A stretch of DNA of 23,412 nucleotides from Nemertoderma westbladi. Its lineage: Eukaryota; Xenacoelomorpha; Nemertodermatida; Nemertodermatidae. Both the position numbers and the translations under genes were made by a program. This document shows positions 18,009 through 23,412 of this stretch, piece by piece. Position 1 is the stretch's first letter. Each line of letters starts with the position of its first letter. The notes below the pieces were generated by a model, which saw only the letters and a list, made by a program, of their open reading frames with translations, was not told the DNA's origin and made no database searches. The stretch covers positions 1 through 23,412 of the forward strand of contig JAUCBJ010008383.1 in assembly GCA_032718475.1 (NCBI GenBank), in the 5' to 3' direction.

Positions 18009-19317
18009 CAAGATATTTATATATATAGATATCAAATTTCAGATAATCAGAACACTTCTTCACTACAGTAGTATTAGGATAGCTTGGTGGACAATAAGAT
18101 AGCCAAAGCATCTCATTTCATGCTAACTATTCTGAGGCGTCATTTTCCCATACCTTAGCTACTTCTGTAACTACAGTACAACAACTGATAGTTGAATTAG
18201 ATTGGAGAACCAAACTGTTGAGGGTTGAACTTGTCAGGACTTATCACGAAACTTGTCACGGAATTATGGGGGGTTATTTACTGTACATGAATGTTGCCTC
18301 AGAATAATACATTTCCAATATAACAAATTTACGTCATAATTATCATTGAATTCGGACGACCATTTATTTGTGTTCTCAGAAAAGTATTCACACTTAATGT
18401 GGAACTGGGCCACAGCTTTCTACATAGTCCATGTGGGGCGAGCCACGAAGTGAGTGAGCCTTAGCGTAGGGGTACCATTAATCAACCTGTCGTTCTGTCG
18501 CGTTTTTTTTCAGTATTTTATTTTAAACGTTAATAACTCGGCCAATCCTTGATGAAATCTATCCAAACTTGGTACACATGTTGTTTGGCAAAAGTTTGAC
18601 AATTTTCCAAGTAGAATTTGCGTGGGGCCTTCGTGCAGCATCAGTGTAACTGTTATTGCAGTTATAATAAATTTATTTATCCAAATTTAAAATGCGTTAA
18701 ATTATTATTACTGTAGGATAAATCAGCTGGGTTTCTGGACAAATTTTGCAATACATTGGGGCAGTCTGCATGTACCATGTGTACCGGTACTGTCAGGCTG
18801 TACTCAATCCCTGAATCGAGAATCCTGCAATCCACAATCAGTCAATACTGCAATACTGGTCAGCCGGTACCATACACTGCAGACATGCCATATCATGTAA
18901 TCTAATTAAAGCAACCGGCAACCCTTGCGGTGATTATAGTTTAGGCCTAATTCAGTAATTAGCCCAGTACCGGCACCGGTAATAATAATATAATAGTTTA
19001 GATAGTTACCGCTAATCATTCAGTTATTGGCACGGTACACCGTATTGCTGTACTGCCGTTGTAGTGCGCACCGTAGGTACCACCCTACTACCGGTACCGG
19101 CTGACCGGTGGCAACCAGCACTTCAGCACTTGCAGACTTGCACAGCAACAGCACTACCGGCGATACACAGGTTGGAATTTATGTAGAGTTTGCTCAACAG
19201 TACAGATATAAAATAGTTATCTAAATTATATATATTGCTATTGACAAGTATTGAAATATATACCGTTATTCGTGTTATCAGTATTTGCAACATCTGACAT
19301 TGAAGAGGTGAGAGAAG
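18009..19317. other. Spacer with dispersed repeat and ACCGGT-rich DNA
   Basis: A second copy of the dispersed motif GGGGCGAGCCACGAAGTgaG begins near 18435, with CAGTATTTTAT and AACGTTAATA further on, as at 14563-14640. GCGTGGGGCCTTCGTGCAGC (near 18621) recurs inverted near 20027. ACCGGT palindromes are frequent at 18780-19110 (for example ACTACCGGTACCGGCTGACC). No coding region is supported. Confidence 0.4.
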
Positions 19318-19844
19318 ATGAATACCGGCACTCAACAAAACCAACGCTTATCACAGGTCGGTATGGTTACCTCGAAACCGGCGCGACTGTCCACTCGAAT
19401 ACAACTTCAAAACACAAACGCCAACAATAAACTGAAAGCGAATCGAACGTCTTCAGAAGAATCTGTCATTGGGACGAAGAAAAGGAAGCCGAAACCACGG
19501 GAATGGACCACAGCTAAGATTGAATGCTCCCATTGTCAGAGTTCCTGGACCGAAATTGAAACACCAATTGCCGATGGGCTTGATCTCTCAAACCAAAACT
19601 TCCTCTGCGGGGTTTGCGCGGCAGTAAAGATTGAAAGTCTGGAAGCTGGCATCCCTAGGTATTATTATTATAAAGAGCGTCAGCCTGCGTTTAATAAATA
19701 TATTTTAATACAAAACAGGTCGAACGCAAAGAGGATTATAATGAAGACGAGTACTGCATTGATTATATTCCTATAAACCACCTGGCTTTGCATATTGAAC
19801 GTGCGTTTGGAAATAAGTTCGTGCTACCCTTCCGTGGGTGGTAG
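19318..19844 (+). CDS. Small CxxC/CxxC zinc-finger protein, possibly two exons
   Basis: I do not recognise a family. The frame begins at ATG 19318. Residues 1-60 are polar and basic, with KKRKPKPREW as a possible nuclear signal; then CSHC and, about 24 residues later, CGVC form a likely zinc site with an intervening Trp, as in degenerate PHD-like or LINE ORF1 N-terminal modules. Unspliced, the frame ends at 19776 (152 aa). A GTAAAG donor at 19624 and a CAG acceptor ending at 19718 would remove 95 nt and continue in phase to a TAG at 19842-19844, adding an acidic tail (VERKEDYNEDEYCIDY) and giving 143 aa. A second donor (AGGTATTA, 19659) is also possible. The spliced tail looks more protein-like than the unspliced one, but this is inference. 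It could also be a lone ORF1 fragment of a retroelement. Confidence 0.4.
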
Positions 19845-20582
19845 ATGTCGCGGTTATGTATTGGTGGGTGGGGGGAGGGGGAGGGGGGGGTGTGCAGATT
19901 AAAAGGGGTGAACACGTACTGTCCCCCTTTCTTTGATTAATTGGTGGTGTGGGTTAATCTCTCATAACCTGATTTTGTGATACAGTCGCACAATTTTAAT
20001 TTGTATCTCATAACTGGGCCTCGTGCTGCGCGAAGGCCCCACGAACGTGTACAGATCGTCGTCACCTTCAAGGCAGAACCCCCTAAGTCGATTTTTGTAG
20101 TTCTGAGATAATAGATAAAAACTGTTTATTTTTTAGAGAGATGCCTCAATTTACTTGTTATTGTGTTTTTTGACAATTATTGACAATGTTTTCCATTAAA
20201 AATTAGTCAATAATTTTAAATCATTACGGAATAACTGGAATTTTTGTAGTTATATTGATATGAAAATATCTAAAATAAAATAATATAAACATAGCGCGCT
20301 ACCTCCACCCACTGTAGGTTACGGATGTAGCGATAGTGTAGGCCTATAACAAAATTTGTCAGGATTGCTCATGTTAAATTTACTTTATAGGCGGGAAATT
20401 TAAATGGTTCCGACCTGCTTATCATATTTCCAGTACTGTATTCATGTTAATTATTTCTAGTAGCTTGCACTGTTAGTTGTTGTTCTGATAGGAAATATTT
20501 TGTAGTATTATATCCTTGATTAATTGTGTCTTTTATTACCTGCAGGCAGACAGGCCAGCGTATTATTGTTACTATTAGTATT
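19845..20582. other. Spacer before MTFMT, with a G-rich tract
   Basis: 19861-19891 is almost pure G with single T or A breaks (GGTGGGTGGGGGGAGGGGGA and more), capable of forming a G-quadruplex. GCCTCGTGCTGCGCGAAGGC, from about 20021, is partly palindromic and is the inverted relative of the 18621 motif. TTTTATTACCTGCAG ending near 20545 looks like a good splice acceptor, so MTFMT may have a 5' untranslated exon upstream. No other gene is seen. Confidence 0.4.
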
Positions 20583-21665
20583 ATGCTTATTGCATTCTTT
20601 TCAAATAGAATATTATTATATAAACACTTGCGTTGTTGTTCCCATTGTTATAGACGCTTAACAAATTCTGGACCCCCATGGAATGTAGTATTCTTCGGAA
20701 ACGACTACGTATCGATCGCTGTACTAAATGCGTTGCATAGCAACCAGCAATCAGATCGTCCAGTGGTAGGGAGGCTCGACGTAGTCTATTCCTCGACGAG
20801 ACATAGCCTCGGTTGGAAGGGGGGGAAAGCGGAGGGGCCGGTGTGGAAGTTTGTTAAGGAAACCGCGGGGGTTAGTGGCACCGAATGGTGCGACGTACTG
20901 CGGGACGGGCCCGCATTCCGGGACGCCCACGTGGGAGTTCTAGCCTCGTTCGGCAAACTCGTACCCGAGTCCGTCATCGACGCCTTCCCTTACCAAATAA
21001 TCAACGTCCACCCGAGTTTACTGCCTCGGTACAGAGGTTCGGCCCCTATTCTACACGCTATACTAAACGGAGACAGTAAGACTGGAGTCACCCTAGCTAC
21101 AATGTCCAGGAACTCATTCGATAAAGGGAAAATAATCTCTCAAAGAGAAATAACAATACCTCGAGACTGCTACTCCCTCGAATTGTCACGAATTCTTTCC
21201 AAACTAGGCGGGGATATGGTCATTGAGGCCTTGAATGACCTTCCCATTGTTTTTAACAAAGCCAGCGAGCAAAAAGGTCGTGTTGTTTTAGCCTCTAAAT
21301 TAAAGAAATCGGACGGAGTCGTTCATTGGTCTGAGGAAACTCCAGCTAGTATAGAGAGAAGGTACCGCGCCCTCAGTGAGTTAATGTCTATCCGCAGTGT
21401 CTGGGGGGGAACCTCTGTCGCGTTTATTGGTCTCGTATCAGACGATCGTGGCAGGCCGATTGATCTGAGACCGGGGGAACCCTTTGTAGCGTTGGTCGAC
21501 AGACATGACCCCGGCGTAGTGTGGATTGGTTGTAAGGAGGGTTGCGTAGGGTTCTATAATCTTTGTATTGGCAGTAAATCACCTATTAACGCGCGGCAGT
21601 TTCAACAAGGGTATTTGGTTGCCAAACTGCCAGGTGATAATGTTGTTAGCCAATTATTTGTTTAA
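20583..21665 (+). CDS. MTFMT: Mitochondrial methionyl-tRNA formyltransferase
   Basis: Transfers a formyl group from 10-formyl-tetrahydrofolate to methionyl-tRNA, making the initiator used by mitochondrial ribosomes. The start chosen is the first ATG in the frame (20583), giving 360 aa; the frame is open back to about 20526, where only GTG is available. Residues 1-30 are hydrophobic and basic (NRILLYKHLRCCSHCYRRL), as expected for a mitochondrial presequence. The fold starts at WNVVFFGNDYVS. The catalytic core has INVHPSLLPRYRGSAP with N141 and H143, and D180 in SFDKGK, matching the Asn-His-Asp triad of bacterial Fmt. The C-terminal OB-like domain includes KKSDGVVHWSEE (the Fmt KI...idW motif), IERRYRAL and a GSK..INARQFQQG end. 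Human MTFMT is 389 aa and split into several exons; here there is no intron in the coding part. The gene is intact, with an AATAAA 47 bp after the stop codon. Confidence 0.93.
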   Translation: MLIAFFSNRILLYKHLRCCSHCYRRLTNSGPPWNVVFFGNDYVSIAVLNALHSNQQSDRPVVGRLDVVYSSTRHSLGWKGGKAEGPVWKFVKETAGVSGTEWCDVLRDGPAFRDAHVGVLASFGKLVPESVIDAFPYQIINVHPSLLPRYRGSAPILHAILNGDSKTGVTLATMSRNSFDKGKIISQREITIPRDCYSLELSRILSKLGGDMVIEALNDLPIVFNKASEQKGRVVLASKLKKSDGVVHWSEETPASIERRYRALSELMSIRSVWGGTSVAFIGLVSDDRGRPIDLRPGEPFVALVDRHDPGVVWIGCKEGCVGFYNLCIGSKSPINARQFQQGYLVAKLPGDNVVSQLFV

Positions 21666-21711
21666 AATTTTTCCCATATTTTGGCAAATATTTTGTGTCT
21701 CTGTTATCTTA

Positions 21712-21717
21712 AATAAA
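21712..21717 (+). terminator. Polyadenylation signal of MTFMT
   Basis: AATAAA at 21712-21717, 47 bp after the stop codon and directly followed by a second overlapping AATAAA. This is the standard animal signal in the expected place. Confidence 0.6.
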
Positions 21718-21869
21718 ATAAAATGGAAATTAGCCAATGACAATTAATAACAATGTCGGTTATTTATTGAAACAACACACAACCTTATCTACTCGAATAA
21801 TAATATTGTAAGTTTATAAATTCCCAATAAATTTTCCTATAAAATAAATTCCTCATTTAGTGTTTTGAT

Positions 21870-21888
21870 GGGGGGGGGGGGGGGGGGG
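21870..21888. repeat. Poly-G tract (19 G)
   Basis: A 19-base G homopolymer, followed by TGGTTGGGGCGG. It lies at the left edge of the tRNA-like segment and satellite. Length in the assembly may be unreliable. Confidence 0.9.
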
Positions 21889-21923
21889 TGGTTGGGGCGG
21901 CTTGGCGTGTATGCTTCAGCGAA

Positions 21924-21997
21924 TGCTGGGTGGCGTAGTTCGTTGAGCACCGTGCCTGCAATCTATTGGTTGAAGGTTCGAACCCCGCCAGGGTCCA
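21924..21997 (+). repeat. tRNA-derived segment (SINE head or tRNA relic)
   Basis: TGGCGTAGTTCG (21931-21942) resembles the pol III A box and GGTTCGAACC (21974-21983) the B box, spaced as in a tRNA; the end, GGGTCCA, has a CCA. CCTGCAATC sits in the anticodon position, suggesting TGC (Ala). The acceptor, anticodon and T stems pair poorly, so this is not a working tRNA gene. Such relics are usual at the 5' end of SINEs. It directly adjoins the 36-bp satellite. Confidence 0.5.
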
Positions 21998-22002
21998 CTT
22001 AG

Positions 22003-23412
22003 GGTAGCAGATAGGAGTAGAGCCCACCCCTATCTTCGGGTAGCAGATAGGAGTAGCGCCCACCCCTACCGTCGGGTTGCAGATAGGAGTAGCGCCCACC
22101 CGCCCTACCTTCGGGTAGCAGATAGGAGTAGCGCCCACCCCTACCTTCGGGTAGCAGATATGAGTAGCGCCCACCCCTACCGTCGGGTAGCAGATAGGAG
22201 TAGCGCCCACCCCTATCTTCGGGTAGCAGATAGGAGTAGCGCCCACCCCACCGTCGGGTAGCAGGTAGGAGTAGCGCCCACCCCTACCGTCGGGTAGCAG
22301 GTAGGAGTAACGCCCACCCCTACCTTCGGGTAGCAGATAGGAGTAGCGCCCACCCCTACCTTCGGGTAGCAGATAGGAGTAGCGCCCACCCCTACCTTCG
22401 GGTAGCAGATAGGAGTAGCGCCCACCCCTACCTTCGGGTAGCAGAGTGGAGTAGCGCCCACCCCTACCTTCGGGTAGCAGATATGAGTTGCGCCCACCCC
22501 TACCGTCGGGTTGCAGATAGGAGTAGCGCCCACCCCTACCGTCGGGTTGCAGATAGGAGTAGCGCCCACCCGCCCTACCTTCGGGTAGCAGATAGGAGTA
22601 GCGCCCACCCCTACCTTCGGGTAGCAGATATGAGTAGCGCCCACCCCTACCGTCGGGTAGCAGATAGGAGTAGCGCCCACCACTACCTTCGGGTAGCAGA
22701 TAGGAGTAGCGCCCACACCTACCTTCGGGTAGCAGATAGGAGTAGCGCCCACCCCTACCTTCGGGTAGCAGATAGGAGTAGCGCCCACCCCTACCTTCGG
22801 GTAGCAGATAGGAGTAGCGCCCACCCCTATCTTCGGGTAGCAGATAGGAGTAGCGCCACCCCACCGTCGGGTAGCAGGTAGGAGTAGCGCCCACCCCTAC
22901 CGTCGGGTAGCAGGTAGGAGTAACGCCCACCCCTACCTTCGGGTAGCAGATAGGAGTAGCGCCCACCCCTACCTTCGGGTAGCAGATAGGAGTAGCGCCC
23001 ACCCCTACCTTCGGGTAGCAGATAGGAGTAGCGCCCACCCCTACCTTCGGGTAGCAGAGTGGAGTAGCGCCCACCCCTACCTTCGGGTAGCAGATATGAG
23101 TTGCGCCCACCCCTACCGTCGGGTTGCAGATAGGAGTAGCGCCCACCCGCCCTACCTTCGGGTAGCAGATAGGAGTAGCGCCCACCCCTACCGTCGGGTT
23201 GCAGATAGGAGTAGCGCCCACCCGCCCTACCTTCGGGTAGCAGATAGGAGTAGCGCCCACCCCTACCTTCGGGTAGCAGATATGAGTAGCGCCCACCCCT
23301 ACCGTCGGGTAGCAGATAGGAGTAGCGCCCACCACTACCTTCGGGTAGCAGATAGGAGTAGCGCCCACACCTACCTTCGGGTAGCAGATAGGAGTAGCGC
23401 CCACCCCTACCT
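22003..23412. repeat. 36-bp minisatellite with a 613-bp higher-order period
   Basis: At least 38 tandem units of about 36 bp (TTCGGGTAGCAGATAGGAGT, then AGCGCCCACCCCTACC), with variants (CCGTCGGGTTGCAG, CAGGTAGGAG, CAGAGTGGAG, and units with a CCCGCC insertion). Rare variants repeat in the same order 613 bp apart: CCGTCGG after CACCCCA at 22251 and 22864, CAGAGTGG at 22442 and 23055, ATATGAGTTG at 22481 and 23094. A later part of the array is shifted by 652 bp (22681 and 23333). The array runs past the window end. The 515-codon minus-strand frame (GVGATPICYPKV repeats) is a by-product of a unit length divisible by three. Confidence 0.95.

Noticed and set aside
16896-18035. Long minus-strand frame of 379 codons (and several others of 120-318 codons on both strands) over the G-rich array
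   Set aside because: The frames follow the tandem unit and its length variants; the products are simple His/Pro/Ser or Gly/Glu repeats without start context, and several frames are open at once.
21924-21997. Functional tRNA-Ala gene
   Set aside because: The A and B boxes are present but the acceptor, anticodon and T stems pair poorly.
21857-23404. 515-codon minus-strand frame with GVGATPICYPKV repeats
   Set aside because: A 36-bp unit keeps frames open automatically; one-base unit changes make the product jump between unrelated repeats, and the end runs through the tRNA-derived segment and the poly-G tract.
15555-23412. CRISPR array
   Set aside because: The repeats are contiguous without unique spacers, and the window is eukaryotic.

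Overview
The window is animal nuclear DNA, most likely from a marine invertebrate. The signs are an animal-type CYLD deubiquitinase, a mitochondrial methionyl-tRNA formyltransferase with an N-terminal presequence, a LINE with an AP-endonuclease, a pogo/Tigger fragment, many tandem arrays, and AT-rich spacers full of short palindromes such as TAGGCCTA and ACCGGT. There are no operons or bacterial signals. The exact phylum cannot be fixed from sequence alone.

Layout. 1-2570: an unrecognised gene for a basic protein with three zinc-knuckle-like modules. Its frame runs from 927 to 2375 but is crossed by two TGA codons, and an imperfect inverted repeat lies on each side. 2991-4545: a large diverged inverted-repeat (foldback) element. 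5778-9760: a decayed but near full-length non-LTR retrotransposon (ORF1, endonuclease, reverse transcriptase, Cys/His tail). 9785-10330: an internally deleted pogo/Tigger element keeping the transposase DNA-binding domain on the minus strand. 11459-13645: an intact intronless CYLD-like gene with one CAP-Gly domain and a complete catalytic triad. 13872-16378: two inverted copies of one repeat, one of them carrying a nested 266-bp foldback insertion with an 8-bp target duplication, plus a 33/24-bp minisatellite. 16915-18008: a 21-bp G-rich minisatellite running into a tetranucleotide tract. 19318-19844: a small, possibly two-exon CxxC zinc-finger gene. 20583-21665: an intact, intronless mitochondrial MTFMT. 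21870-23412: poly-G, a tRNA-derived segment and a 36-bp minisatellite that runs off the window end.

The genes do not form a pathway. CYLD (ubiquitin signalling) and MTFMT (initiation of mitochondrial translation) are independent host genes; most of the rest is mobile or tandem DNA. The least explained item is the zinc-knuckle gene at 927-2375 with its two flanking hairpins. The cleanest evolutionary record is the nested insertion at 14000-14265, whose empty site is preserved in the second copy of the host repeat 2 kb away.
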